The notes under the pieces are model-generated. The model did no database searches. It had not been told where the DNA came from and worked only from the letters and a program-made list of their open reading frames with translations. Made by a program: the position numbers and the translations under genes. Of a DNA stretch of 64,000 nt, positions 18,390-26,965 are shown piece after piece. The first letter of the stretch is position 1. Each line of letters starts with the position of its first letter. Source of the DNA: Halomonas beimenensis (GTDB lineage Bacteria; Pseudomonadota; Gammaproteobacteria; Pseudomonadales; Halomonadaceae); contig NZ_CP021435.1 in the NCBI RefSeq assembly GCF_002549795.1, forward strand, positions 992,001 to 1,056,000, read 5' to 3'.

Positions 18390-19349
18390 CTAACGGCGCC
18401 TGAGCCAGTCCCGGTGGCGCAAGGCCGCCGGCCGCTGGCGCACGACCGGGTGAGGGCTATGGGGTGGTCTCAGGCTGGGATGATGCCGGCGCCGGCGATC
18501 ATCGTCGATCTCGGCGAGGCGCCGGATCCGCTCGCGGGTGGAAGGGTGGGTACGCAGCCACTCGATCTCCACGGGCCGATGGCGCCCGAAGAGGCTCGAC
18601 AGCCAGAGACCATGATGACGTTCCAGCACCGCCAGGGCCGAGGCCAGGCCCTCCGGATCCCCGGTGAGGGCCGCCGCTTCCATGTCGGCGGTGTACTCCC
18701 GATTGCGGGACAGGGCCAGGGACAACAGGGTGCTGACGGTGGGCGTGAAGGCGACCACCAGCAGGGTGAGCCACGGCATCGTGACCTGTCCCGCCAGCAC
18801 CAGCGGCAGGCTGATCAGGATGGCCAGCTGGATGGCGGTGGTCAGCCACAGCGTCAGCCGGGTCATGGCCGCGGCGATCGACATCACCCGGGTATCGCCA
18901 TGGCGCAGGTGACTCACCTCGTGGGCCAGCACGCCGGCGAGCTCGCGTAGCGAGAGCGAGCGCAGCAGCCCCTCGGTCACGGCGATCCCGCCGTCATGCC
19001 GAGTGCCCACCGCGAAGGCGTTGAGATCCGGGGAGGGGGCATAGTAGAGCTGCGGCGTGAGCTGCAGCCCGGCCCGCTCGTAGAGGTGCGCGAGCACCCG
19101 GTAGAGCTCCGGGGCATGCTGGGGGGCCAGGCGCCCCGCGCCGGCCTGGGCCAGGATCAGCCGGGCCGGCATCCAGCTGGTCATCAGCGTCGCGAACAGC
19201 ACCGCCGAGAGGCACACCAGCACGCCGGCGATCCCGGCCAGCAGGTAGCCCGGCACGGACAGGGACAGCGCGAGTCCGATCATGATGAGCAGCGTCTGCA
19301 GCCCGTTGGTCAGGCGGTTGCGGGTGAGCCGGTCCTGCCTGAGTGCCAT
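18390..19349 (-). CDS. M48-family membrane zinc metalloprotease (HtpX-like)
   Basis: 319 aa with a GGAGG ribosome site before ATG 19349. Two N-terminal membrane segments (about 18-60), a cytoplasmic catalytic part with HEVSH (the HExxH zinc motif) and ALSRNREYTADMEAAALTGD, which supplies the third zinc ligand Glu, and two more hydrophobic segments after the HEVSH helix. It probably degrades misfolded membrane proteins, as HtpX does. The C-terminal ~35 residues are an Arg/His-rich tail not typical of HtpX. Convergent with the cytochrome c gene. Confidence 0.87.
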   Translation of the reverse strand: MALRQDRLTRNRLTNGLQTLLIMIGLALSLSVPGYLLAGIAGVLVCLSAVLFATLMTSWMPARLILAQAGAGRLAPQHAPELYRVLAHLYERAGLQLTPQLYYAPSPDLNAFAVGTRHDGGIAVTEGLLRSLSLRELAGVLAHEVSHLRHGDTRVMSIAAAMTRLTLWLTTAIQLAILISLPLVLAGQVTMPWLTLLVVAFTPTVSTLLSLALSRNREYTADMEAAALTGDPEGLASALAVLERHHGLWLSSLFGRHRPVEIEWLRTHPSTRERIRRLAEIDDDRRRRHHPSLRPPHSPHPVVRQRPAALRHRDWLRRR

Positions 19350-19464
19350 GAGAGAGCCCTCCTCGAGCCTTGCCCCTCCACCCTAGCCGATGGTGTATGC
19401 CCCCGATAGGACTCATTGGGCAAGGGGCGCTCGCCCCGGTGGTTGACCAAGAACCGCTGGGGCC

Positions 19465-20895
19465 TCAGCCCTTGATGCAGACGCGGGGGAGGAGCCAGGC
19501 GACCCGGCGGGCCAGGCCGGCAGCCTCGGCGGCATCGACCACGGCGTCGACGTCCTTGTAGGCCCCCGGGGCCTCCTCGGCGACGCCCTTCGAGGAGGGG
19601 CTGCGCACCAGGATGCCGCGACCGCGCAGCTCGTCGATCAGTTGTCGTCCCTGCCACGACTTGAGCGCCCGACGTCGGCTCATGGCGCGGCCGGCGCCAT
19701 GACAGGCCGAGGCGAAGGCCTGGATGCCCGCCTGGCGATTGCCGGCCAGCACATGGGACGCCGTGCCCATCGAGCCGCCGATCAGCACCGGCTGGCCGAC
19801 TTCGCGGTAGGCGTCGGGCAGGTCGGGATGGCCCGGCCCGAAGGCGCGGGTCGCCCCCTTGCGATGCACGTAGAGCCGTCGCGGTTGCCCGTCGATCACA
19901 TGCTCCTCGACCTTGCAGGTATTGTGGGAGACGTCGAACAGCAAGCGTAGGTCGGCGGAGGGGCACAGCTCGGCGAAGACCTCCCGGGTGAGCTGGGTCA
20001 GGATCTGTCGATTGGCCAGGGCGCAGTTGATGGCGGCGCGCATGGCGCCGAGGTAGGTCTGGCCGAGCTCGGAGCGGATGGGGGCACAGGCGAGCTCCCG
20101 GTCCGGCAGCTCGAGGCCATGTTCCGGGGCCGCGAGCGTCATGGCCCGCAGGAACTCGGTGCCGACCTGGTGCCCCAGGCCGCGGGAGCCGCAATGGATG
20201 AACACCACCACGTCGCCCTCGGCCAGGCCGAAGGCCTCGGCGGTGGCGCGGTCGTGGAGCGTCTCGACCTCCTGGACCTCCAGGTAGTGGTTCCCGGAGC
20301 CCAGGGTGCCCATCTCGTCGCGCTGGCGTCGCTTGGCCTTGTCGGAGACCGCCTCCGGCCGTGGGTCGGTCATGCGCCCCCGCTCCTCGATGCGTTCCAG
20401 GTCCGCCGGCCTGCCCCAGCCCGGGGCCACCGCCCACTCGGCGCCGCCGGCCAGCATCGCCTCCATGCCGGCCTCGTCCAGGTGGATCCGCCCGCGGCTG
20501 CCGACCCCAGCCGGGATGTGGCGGTAGAGCTCATCGGCCAGGCGGGACTGGAGCGATGGGAGGTCGTCACGCTTGAGGCCGGTATGCAGGCAGCGCACGC
20601 CGCAGGAGATATCGAAGCCCACCCCGCCGGCGGAGACCACCCCGCCCCGGTCGGCATCGAAGGCCGCCACCCCGCCGATGGGGAAGCCGTAGCCCCAATG
20701 AGCATCGGGCATGACATAGGCTGCCTGGACGATCCCCGGCAGGGAGGCCACGTTGACCAGTTGTTCGCGGACCTTGTCGTCCATGGCCCCAACCAGAGCC
20801 TCATTGGCGTAGAGCACGCCGGGGACCCGCATCCTGCCGCTGGGTTCGATGCGCCAGGTGAAGTCATCCAGGCGAGTCAGGCTAGAAGGATTCAT
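19465..20895 (-). CDS. rtcB: RtcB tRNA/RNA ligase
   Basis: A 476-aa RtcB family protein, which joins 2',3'-cyclic phosphate or 3'-phosphate RNA ends to 5'-OH using GTP and Mn2+. Key motifs are present: GGVGFDISCGVRCLHTG (metal Cys), GSGNHYLEVQEV, HCGSRGLGHQVG, HNTCKVEEH, GGSMGTASHVLAG, and SACHGAGRAMSRR with the His that is guanylylated in characterised RtcBs. The gene lies 62 bp downstream of an archease gene on the same strand, the expected partner that accelerates RtcB guanylylation. No rtcA or rtcR is present, so regulation differs from E. coli. Confidence 0.95.
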   Translation of the reverse strand: MNPSSLTRLDDFTWRIEPSGRMRVPGVLYANEALVGAMDDKVREQLVNVASLPGIVQAAYVMPDAHWGYGFPIGGVAAFDADRGGVVSAGGVGFDISCGVRCLHTGLKRDDLPSLQSRLADELYRHIPAGVGSRGRIHLDEAGMEAMLAGGAEWAVAPGWGRPADLERIEERGRMTDPRPEAVSDKAKRRQRDEMGTLGSGNHYLEVQEVETLHDRATAEAFGLAEGDVVVFIHCGSRGLGHQVGTEFLRAMTLAAPEHGLELPDRELACAPIRSELGQTYLGAMRAAINCALANRQILTQLTREVFAELCPSADLRLLFDVSHNTCKVEEHVIDGQPRRLYVHRKGATRAFGPGHPDLPDAYREVGQPVLIGGSMGTASHVLAGNRQAGIQAFASACHGAGRAMSRRRALKSWQGRQLIDELRGRGILVRSPSSKGVAEEAPGAYKDVDAVVDAAEAAGLARRVAWLLPRVCIKG

Positions 20896-20957
20896 CGTGC
20901 ATCACCTCGCAGGCGTTCGGGAGCATGGGAGCCGGGCCGGCTCGCCCGGCGACGCCC

Positions 20958-21368
20958 TCAGACATCCACCACGCACTGGGCGTACCAACGGCCCGGCCGG
21001 ACCTTGCGGACCGCCAGTTCGGTATAGGTGGCGCCCTTGATCTCCACGGCCGGCCGGTGGCGGCCGATATCGATGGCCTCGCCCCAGGCGGTACCGACCA
21101 GGGAGAGGCCGTCCAGCTCGACCCGATAGCGGCCGAACAGCATCTTCCGGGTGGCCATCTCGTAGACGAGGGCGTTGAGCCAGTCGACCAGCAGCAGTTC
21201 GCAGTCGGGGGCCCGGCAGCTCACCGTTACCGGCTTACGGCAACGCACCCTGGCCGGCACGGTGATGACCGCCGTCATGGCCAGGGCGGCCTGCTCGAAG
21301 GCCTCGGCCGGGGTGGCGCCGGTACCGCGTATCCCGATGTCGGCGCCATGAGGGAAATGGGACCACAT
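20958..21368 (-). CDS. Archease
   Basis: 136 aa from ATG 21368 (GAGG six bases upstream); a longer frame to 21431 exists but the family begins at HFPHGADIGIRG. Conserved archease features are the early Asp of GADIGI, LLVDWLNALVYEMATRKMLF in the middle, and a C-terminal strand GRWYAQCVVDV ending in the metal-binding Asp. It activates RtcB, encoded immediately downstream in the same operon. Confidence 0.92.
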   Translation of the reverse strand: MWSHFPHGADIGIRGTGATPAEAFEQAALAMTAVITVPARVRCRKPVTVSCRAPDCELLLVDWLNALVYEMATRKMLFGRYRVELDGLSLVGTAWGEAIDIGRHRPAVEIKGATYTELAVRKVRPGRWYAQCVVDV

Positions 21369-21583
21369 TGACGCCTCGCTGTCCGTCGGTCGGTCGTCGA
21401 CGATGTCCGGCACTTGCGCGGCTGCCGCCACTGAAGTATGGCAGGGCGTCTCCCTTGGTGAGACAACGCTTCGCGGCCTCCTGCGTCACAACACGAGGGG
21501 ACCGGCGATCCCGCGGGATCCTCGCCGAGCCGCCGGGGGAACCCGTGCCGTCGGCCGCTGTCTCATGCGACCCTTTGGGTACC

Positions 21584-21608
21584 GGCGCGGCATGGAGCCT
21601 GCCGCGCC
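21584..21608 (+). promoter_or_regulatory. Leader hairpin upstream of the retropepsin-like gene
   Basis: A 9-bp perfect stem (GGCGCGGCA / TGCCGCGCC) with a seven-base loop lies 31 bp before ATG 21640. There is no T run. The rest of 21369-21639 contains a perfect 14-bp palindrome GATCCCGCGGGATC and no convincing gene. Confidence 0.3.
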
Positions 21609-21639
21609 CCCTGCTCATCACTTCGCTGGAGGAGACGGC

Positions 21640-22203
21640 ATGCACAACTTCCTTTACCGGGCGTTGGTTCCCTTGCTGGGAGCCGGCCTGATGGGCACGA
21701 CCGCCCTGGCCGGCGAGCCCGAGGCCTATGGCTGGGTGGAGATGACCCGGATCGAGCCCTGGGGCGTGGAGGTCAAGGCCAAGCTCGACAGCGGGGCTCT
21801 CACCTCGTCCATGCAGGCCGAGCACATCGAGGAATTCGAGCGCGACGGCGAGGATTGGGTCCGCTTCGTCGTCGAGGTGGAGGACGAGCGCACCGGCGAG
21901 GTCGTGGAGCGAACCTTCGAGCGGGAAGTCTTCCGGCGTCTGAGGGTGACCGGGGCCGGCGGCGTGGATCGTCGCCAGGTGGTGCTGATGACCCTCTGCC
22001 TGGGGGATACCCGCTACGAGGAGCAGTTCAGCCTCGAGGATCGCGACGACCTCATCTATCCGGTGCTGCTCGGCCGGCGTACCCTGCAGGACCTCGGGGA
22101 GCTGGACGTCACCCGCACCTTCCTTCACGAGCCGCGCTGCGACGAGGACTCGCCGCTGCGCCGGCATGCGGACAAGGAGTACGACGAGGACATCGGCGCC
22201 TAG
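21640..22203 (+). CDS. Secreted RimK-associated-type aspartic protease (retropepsin-like)
   Basis: 187 aa from ATG 21640, with GGAGGAG upstream. An N-terminal signal peptide (hydrophobic 5-22, cleavage near ALAG) precedes a retropepsin-like domain with the catalytic motif KLDSGALTSSMQ (D50) and the conserved PVLLGRRTLQDLG. This is the ATP-dependent zinc protease/RimB-like family that accompanies RimK. A cytoplasmic paralogue sits beside rimK at 61481-61918, but this copy is exported and has no RimK next to it. Its TAG stop lies in a CCTAGC that became the target of the IS481 element; the stop is preserved. Confidence 0.82.
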   Translation: MHNFLYRALVPLLGAGLMGTTALAGEPEAYGWVEMTRIEPWGVEVKAKLDSGALTSSMQAEHIEEFERDGEDWVRFVVEVEDERTGEVVERTFEREVFRRLRVTGAGGVDRRQVVLMTLCLGDTRYEEQFSLEDRDDLIYPVLLGRRTLQDLGELDVTRTFLHEPRCDEDSPLRRHADKEYDEDIGA

Positions 22204-22204
22204 C
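22199..22204. repeat. Target-site duplication CCTAGC, left copy
   Basis: CCTAGC directly abuts the left end of the IS and is repeated at 23233-23238. It contains CTAG, matching the NCTAGN target and 6-bp duplication reported for Bordetella IS481. The TAG at 22201-22203 is the stop of the retropepsin-like gene, and the CTA at 22200-22202 read in reverse is the transposase stop. Confidence 0.9.
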
Positions 22205-23150
22205 TGTGTAAACCCACCAGGTTGTTCACGGAAAGTCCCAGCCGACTAATCGGAGGCTGATAATTCAGACTGGCATGTGGCCGATGCCAGTTGTACTGGT
22301 GGAGCCAGGCGGGCAGATGCTCGCCTCGTTGCTCTGAGCTCTGATAAGACCAGGCATAGGCCCATTCGCGCAGGGCGGTTTGAATGAACCGCTCTGCCTT
22401 GCCATTGGTACGGGGCGTAAAGGGGCGAGTGCGCTTGCGTTTCAGCCCTAATCGGCGGCACAGGCGGCGGAATGGCTTGGACTTGTAGCATCCGCCATTG
22501 TCGGTCAGTACCCGGCTAAAGTGGACCCCCAGACGCCTGTAGTACCGCACGGCCTGCAGCAGCGCACGGCAAGCGCTCCACTTGGTCTCATCCGGCAGGA
22601 TGGTGCTGAAGGCCACTCGCGAGTGGTCGTCGATGGCCACATGGACGTACTCCCAGCCAGCGCCTCGTGTGTTCTGCTGGCGATTGCCGGTGACACGATG
22701 CCCTGGGCGCTCGAAGCGGCCGAGCTTCTTGATGTCCAGGTGCAGGAGCTCTCCCGGGGCGTCATGCTCGTAGCGGTTCTCGAGAGGAGCGGGCGCCAAG
22801 ACCGAGAGACGATTCAGCCCCTCGCGCTCAAGGAGTCGCGCGACCGTACTGTGTCCGATGCCCACCTGTTCGGCAATCTGGCGGTAGGTCTGGCGCTGCC
22901 GGCGGCGTGCGATGACCTGCGCGCGGATCGCGTCTGGGGTCTCATGAGGACAACGGCATGGGCGAGAAGAACGGTCCAGGAGACCGGCCTCGCCCTCGTC
23001 CCTGTAACGGCGTACCCACTTGTAGACCGTCCGCACACTGACGCCTTGCGCCTGGGCCACCTCCGCTGGCCGAAGCCCTTCCCTGATGACTCGGCGGACC
23101 AGCAGGGCTCGACCATGCACTGTGAGACGGGCATTCTTATGGGTGTTCAT
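22200..23150 (-). CDS. IS481-family DDE transposase
   Basis: 316 aa. N-terminal helix-turn-helix (EGLRPAEVAQAQGVSVRTVYKW, split into HTH helices near 25-50), then an rve integrase core with D in LLHLDIKKLG, D in VLTDNGGCYKS and E in NGKAERFIQ, forming the DDE triad, followed by YNWHRPHASLNYQPP typical of IS481. No frameshift is needed. The last codon AGC straddles the IS end, and the stop TAG comes from the flanking target duplication, so the element relies on its CTAG target to end its own gene. It looks active. Confidence 0.95.
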   Translation of the reverse strand: MNTHKNARLTVHGRALLVRRVIREGLRPAEVAQAQGVSVRTVYKWVRRYRDEGEAGLLDRSSRPCRCPHETPDAIRAQVIARRRQRQTYRQIAEQVGIGHSTVARLLEREGLNRLSVLAPAPLENRYEHDAPGELLHLDIKKLGRFERPGHRVTGNRQQNTRGAGWEYVHVAIDDHSRVAFSTILPDETKWSACRALLQAVRYYRRLGVHFSRVLTDNGGCYKSKPFRRLCRRLGLKRKRTRPFTPRTNGKAERFIQTALREWAYAWSYQSSEQRGEHLPAWLHQYNWHRPHASLNYQPPISRLGLSVNNLVGLHS

Positions 23151-23232
23151 CCGGGCCTCCTGGAGGTTGGTTTGGGTCGCACCTCCAATTGTCCGGGTAG
23201 GTTCCGGATGAACAACCTACCGAGAGATCACA
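22205..23232 (-). mobile_element. Complete IS481-family insertion sequence, 1,028 bp
   Basis: Both ends begin TGTG (left) and, in reverse, TGTG (right). Imperfect terminal inverted repeats share 16 of the first 24 positions, with a ten-base block AGGTTGTTCA in common. The 6-bp direct repeat CCTAGC flanks the element exactly. One intact transposase is inside. The insertion separates two convergent genes without altering either protein, because the target is their shared stop region. Confidence 0.92.
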
Positions 23233-23238
23233 CCTAGC
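23233..23238. repeat. Target-site duplication CCTAGC, right copy
   Basis: Second copy of the 6-bp duplication. It supplies the stop codon (CTA at 23234-23236, read as TAG on the minus strand) of the M14 peptidase gene. Confidence 0.9.
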
Positions 23239-24961
23239 AGCCTCCCTGTACCTCGACGGTGCGCGTCAGCTCGCCCAGCCGGGGGCTGCCGACGTGAACG
23301 GTCACCTCGCCTTCCCCCTCGATCAGCCAGCGCGCCCGGGCCTGATGGCCGTTGCCCCGGGAGCGCTGGAACCAGGGCATCTGGGCCATGTCCCCGGCGC
23401 CGCGGCCCCAGCCCTCCAGGTGGCCCAGACGCTGGCGCTCCCGGGCGGGCTCGACCAGGCGACACCCCAGGGGGCTGGCCCGGGCTTCGATCCCGGCGTT
23501 CCAGGGACGTTCCCGGGCGGCCTGCACGCCATGAGTGGGCAGGTAACCGTGGTTGGCCACCGTCACCTCGAGCAGGTGGCAGCCTGTCCCCAGCGGGCTG
23601 ATCCGCACGGCCTCGATGACCAGGCGGGGGAGCAGCGAGGCGACCCGGAGCCAGTAACTCGCCATGCGGTCGCAGAGGTCGGGGAGGTGTTCGGGCGGCG
23701 GGTTCCAGATTCCCTGCACCGGATCCATGCCGCCGACTTCCACGGGGCCGAGCTGGGGATGGTCGAGGGGTGACCAGTCCCCGAACACCCGCCCCTGGTT
23801 CTGCTCGGCGTCCCAGCGGGCGAGCCGCTTCATGGTCCGGCGGTCCAGGGCGGTATAGTGATCGATGAAGCGCTCCGGCCAGGGCAGGCGAGCCTGGCGG
23901 AACAGGTCCCAGAGTTCGCAGACGATCGCCAGGCAGCCGCGCTGATGATAGGCGAAGTCGATCAGGGCCCCGTGCAAGGGAGTGTCGGGCTCATAGCTGA
24001 ACTCCTCGAAGCTGCTCACCGTCGGATAGCCCGGACAGCGACGTCCCCAGTCGGCCAGCTGCCGGTACAGGGCCAGGTCGCCCTGATCCATTCGGGCGTC
24101 CGGTCCGTCGGTGAGCGGACGAATGAAGACGCCGCCGAAGGTATGCAGGTCCAGCCAGGCGAAGAGGTTCGGTCGGGCGAGGGCCAGATCGATCAGGGCC
24201 CGGGCCTCCGGCTCCTGGCCCGGGGCCGGGCCGGCGCCCACCTGGTCCGGCTCCGGGCGCCAGTGCCAGGGAAACTGACGATTGAGGTCGGGCGTGTCCT
24301 GAAGCCAGTCCGGTTCGGGGATGGTCTCCCCGTCCCAGTGCTCGATGGCGCCCTCGGGATAGAGCCGCCAGTAGGGCGGAGGGTCGTCCACCCGCCGCGG
24401 CAGCATCAGGCCGGGGTGGCGAGGCGCGGCGACGAAGTCCCCGGCGGGGTCTTGCCGGCGCAGGTAGCGACACCGGCCGTCGCCGTCCAGGTCTCGGGCA
24501 TACCAGCGGCACCGCTCGGGGCTTCCCGGGGAATGTCGTGGGGCCGAACGCACGAAGCCCCCCTGCGCGATCACCCGCTCGGCCCCATCCGGCGAGACCC
24601 GCGGGCAGACGAGGAAGAGCACCTCCCGGAGGAAGTCCAGCTGGTGCGCCGGCCAGTCGCCAGGCAGGGTCTCGGGGGCCAGGTGCAGGGCCAACGCCGC
24701 CTGCGCGATCGCCAGGGCGACGTTGGAACCGGCCAGTTCGGTGCCGTGCAGGTTGCCGTTGACCCACACGGCCGGGCGCCGTCTATCGGGTTCCGGCCCG
24801 ATGGTCAGCAGCCAGATCTCGCGTCCCTCCGGGGTGGTGCCGAGACTCTGCAGGCGCGCCAGCTCGGGGTGGGTATCCGCCCAGTCATGCAGTTGCCGGC
24901 TCAGGGACTTGTGGTTCAGGTACTCCCGGCGAAAGGCGGGCTCCGCCTCCAGATCGGCCAT
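23234..24961 (-). CDS. M14-family zinc carboxypeptidase-like protein
   Basis: 575 aa from ATG 24961. The N-terminal half is a carboxypeptidase A-like domain: VNGNLHGTELAGSN gives the H72-x-x-E75 zinc pair, CPRVSPDGAE and YARDLDGDGRCRYLR follow, and LDLHTFGGVFIRPL supplies the third ligand His. The C-terminal ~150 residues are a beta-rich region with no clear match. No signal peptide is evident, so it may act in the cytoplasm on peptides or amide-linked amino acids. Before the IS arrived, its stop overlapped that of the retropepsin-like gene in one CTAG. Confidence 0.82.
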   Translation of the reverse strand: MADLEAEPAFRREYLNHKSLSRQLHDWADTHPELARLQSLGTTPEGREIWLLTIGPEPDRRRPAVWVNGNLHGTELAGSNVALAIAQAALALHLAPETLPGDWPAHQLDFLREVLFLVCPRVSPDGAERVIAQGGFVRSAPRHSPGSPERCRWYARDLDGDGRCRYLRRQDPAGDFVAAPRHPGLMLPRRVDDPPPYWRLYPEGAIEHWDGETIPEPDWLQDTPDLNRQFPWHWRPEPDQVGAGPAPGQEPEARALIDLALARPNLFAWLDLHTFGGVFIRPLTDGPDARMDQGDLALYRQLADWGRRCPGYPTVSSFEEFSYEPDTPLHGALIDFAYHQRGCLAIVCELWDLFRQARLPWPERFIDHYTALDRRTMKRLARWDAEQNQGRVFGDWSPLDHPQLGPVEVGGMDPVQGIWNPPPEHLPDLCDRMASYWLRVASLLPRLVIEAVRISPLGTGCHLLEVTVANHGYLPTHGVQAARERPWNAGIEARASPLGCRLVEPARERQRLGHLEGWGRGAGDMAQMPWFQRSRGNGHQARARWLIEGEGEVTVHVGSPRLGELTRTVEVQGGC

Positions 24962-25094
24962 GGCGTGGCTCCCGTGACGGCCTCTTGTCGTCAGTATGGT
25001 GCATGGAGGCGCCACCGGCCGTCTCGCCCCCGGGTGACGCTCGCCGCGACGGGCCTGCTATGCTGCCTTCAGCCGGTTGCCCGCGAGAGGTCCC

Positions 25095-25457
25095 ATGAGC
25101 GATCCGCCGACCCTGAAGGTCTATTACGATGCCGCCTGCCCCGTCTGTCGCCGGGAGCGCCGGCGCTACGAGCGCCTGGCCGGTCGCGAAGCGGTGGAAT
25201 GGATCGATGTCACGCGCCATGCGGATCGCCTCCGTGAGCGGGGCATCGAGCCCCGGGATGCCCTCTTGTCGCTTCACGTGGAGGACGAGGGCGGTGAGCT
25301 TCATGATGGGCTGGACGCCTATATCCTGCTGATGCGGCGCGTGCCCCTGCTGCGGCCGCTGGCCTGGGTGATCGGCCTGCCGGTTCTCAAGCCGGCGCTG
25401 GCCGGATGGTATCGTCGCTGGGTGAGGCGTCGCCTGGCCCGGCAGGGGCGTCTCTGA
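25095..25457 (+). CDS. DUF393 (DCC family) thiol-disulfide oxidoreductase
   Basis: 120 aa. The N-terminal YYDAACPVCRRE is the DxxCPxC motif naming the family. Charged helices follow and a hydrophobic C-terminal segment (RRVPLLRPLAWVIGLPVL) precedes a basic tail. Thioredoxin-like fold; the physiological substrate is not known for the family. It starts 48 bp before the MAPEG gene ends its leader and may be co-transcribed with it. Confidence 0.85.
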   Translation: MSDPPTLKVYYDAACPVCRRERRRYERLAGREAVEWIDVTRHADRLRERGIEPRDALLSLHVEDEGGELHDGLDAYILLMRRVPLLRPLAWVIGLPVLKPALAGWYRRWVRRRLARQGRL

Positions 25458-25504
25458 GGCCGGCCGCCGGTTCCGTTTCCCCCAGTGCAGGGATCGCCCG
25501 CCCC

Positions 25505-25909
25505 ATGCCCGTCCTCCTCCTGGTGCTGTTCCTCGTCTCCCTGCTGCCGATCCTGCTGGCCTGGGTGGGCGCGATCCTTCGCGTGCGCCAGTTCGGTCAC
25601 CTGGACAACCACCATCCGCGGGCTCAGCAGGCCCGCCTGACCGGTCTCGGGGCCAGGGTGAACGCCGCCCAGGCCAATGCCTGGGAGTCGTTGGCGGTAT
25701 TCGCCGCGGTATGCATCATCGCCGTGGGAGCCGGGACGGACCCGGCTCGCCTCGATGCCGCGGCCTGGCTATTCCTGGCCTGCCGGCTGGTCCATCCGGT
25801 GGTCTATGCCGCCAACCTGGCCTGGTGGCGATCCGGCGTCTACGGGCTGGGGATGGCGGCCTGTCTGTACATCGTCTGGCAGGCGTTCATCACCGGCCCG
25901 GGTGGCTAG
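25505..25909 (+). CDS. MAPEG-family membrane protein
   Basis: 134 aa from ATG 25505. Four hydrophobic segments with the MAPEG core RAQQARLTGLGARVNAAQANAWESLAV (helix 1-2 loop; Asn and Glu conserved). Eukaryotic relatives conjugate or isomerise eicosanoids and glutathione; the bacterial role is unclear. Its TAG stop (25907-25909) overlaps the stop of the convergent LysR gene in a four-base CTAG. Confidence 0.87.
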   Translation: MPVLLLVLFLVSLLPILLAWVGAILRVRQFGHLDNHHPRAQQARLTGLGARVNAAQANAWESLAVFAAVCIIAVGAGTDPARLDAAAWLFLACRLVHPVVYAANLAWWRSGVYGLGMAACLYIVWQAFITGPGG

Positions 25910-26832
25910 CGCGGTCGCCACGCCGCCGGCAGCCGCTCGACGAGGTAGTCCATGAAGGCGCGCACCTTGGGCGTGAGGTCGTGGCGCTCGCTCACGCACA
26001 GGTAGATGTCCATGGGCTCCGAGACGGCGTGGACCCGGGTGTCGCCTTCCTCGACGAACAGCGGCACCAGCCGGCCCTCGTCGATGTGAGGCCGGGCGAT
26101 GAAGGCCGCCAGGCGGGTGATGCCGCCGCCCTGGACGGCCATCTGTGCCAGCACGTCGATGTCGTCGCTGATCATGGCCGGCCGGATCTCGGGTTCGAAG
26201 CGGACCCCGTCGCGGAGGAAGCCCCAGGTCATGAAGCGCCCGTCCTTGGGGAAGCGAAAGGCGAGGCAGTCATGCCGGGCCAGGTCCTCCGGCCCCAGGG
26301 GATGCCCGGCCCGTTCCAGGTAGGACGGGGCCGCACAGAGGAGGAAGGGGATGGAGGCGATGCGCCGGGCGACCAGCCCCTCCTCGAGCTGGGGCGTGAA
26401 GCGGATGCTGACATCCACGGTCTCCCGGATATGGTCGACGCTGCGGTCGGTGGTGATGAGCTCCAGCGACAGCTGGCGATAGCGGGCGTTGAAGCCGGGC
26501 ATCAGCGGCGCCAGGACATGGCGGCCGAAGGTGGCGGTGGAGGCCACCCGCAACCGGCCCCGGGGTTCCGCCTGGAGGGCGGCGATGGCGCCATGGGCCC
26601 GCTCGATGTCCTGGGCGATGTGCCGGACGTGCTCGTAGTAGACGGTCCCGCTGTCGGTCAGGCTCATGCTGCGAGTGGTGCGGGTCAGCAGTCGGACGCC
26701 CAGCGAGGCCTCCAGTCGCGCGATGCCCTGGCTGGCGGCGGCGGCGCTGATCCCCAGGCGTTTGGCGCCCCCGGCGATGCTGCCGGCTTCCACCGCTTTC
26801 ACGAAGCTGTCGATGGCACGGAGGGTGTCCAT
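25906..26832 (-). CDS. LysR-family transcriptional regulator
   Basis: 308 aa from ATG 26832; an upstream in-frame TTG at 26856 is less likely. N-terminal winged helix (about 1-60) with SIAGGAKRLGISAAAASQGIARLE, then a type 2 periplasmic-binding-like effector domain beginning LRVASTATFGRHVLAPLMP. It belongs to the group that regulates single quinone or drug-responsive genes. It diverges from the small DUF2798 gene at 26966, a probable target. It shares a CTAG stop overlap with the MAPEG gene. Confidence 0.9.
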   Translation of the reverse strand: MDTLRAIDSFVKAVEAGSIAGGAKRLGISAAAASQGIARLEASLGVRLLTRTTRSMSLTDSGTVYYEHVRHIAQDIERAHGAIAALQAEPRGRLRVASTATFGRHVLAPLMPGFNARYRQLSLELITTDRSVDHIRETVDVSIRFTPQLEEGLVARRIASIPFLLCAAPSYLERAGHPLGPEDLARHDCLAFRFPKDGRFMTWGFLRDGVRFEPEIRPAMISDDIDVLAQMAVQGGGITRLAAFIARPHIDEGRLVPLFVEEGDTRVHAVSEPMDIYLCVSERHDLTPKVRAFMDYLVERLPAAWRPR

Positions 26833-26965
26833 GGAGATCTCGATGAATTGCTGCAAGGATTCGTAATTATTGCTTAATAGTTATTCAAGGCGCCAGCCGC
26901 TACCGGGAGAGGTCGGTCGAGGGTAGCCTGGCGTCGTTCCTGAACCCTCGACAAGGAGACGCCCC

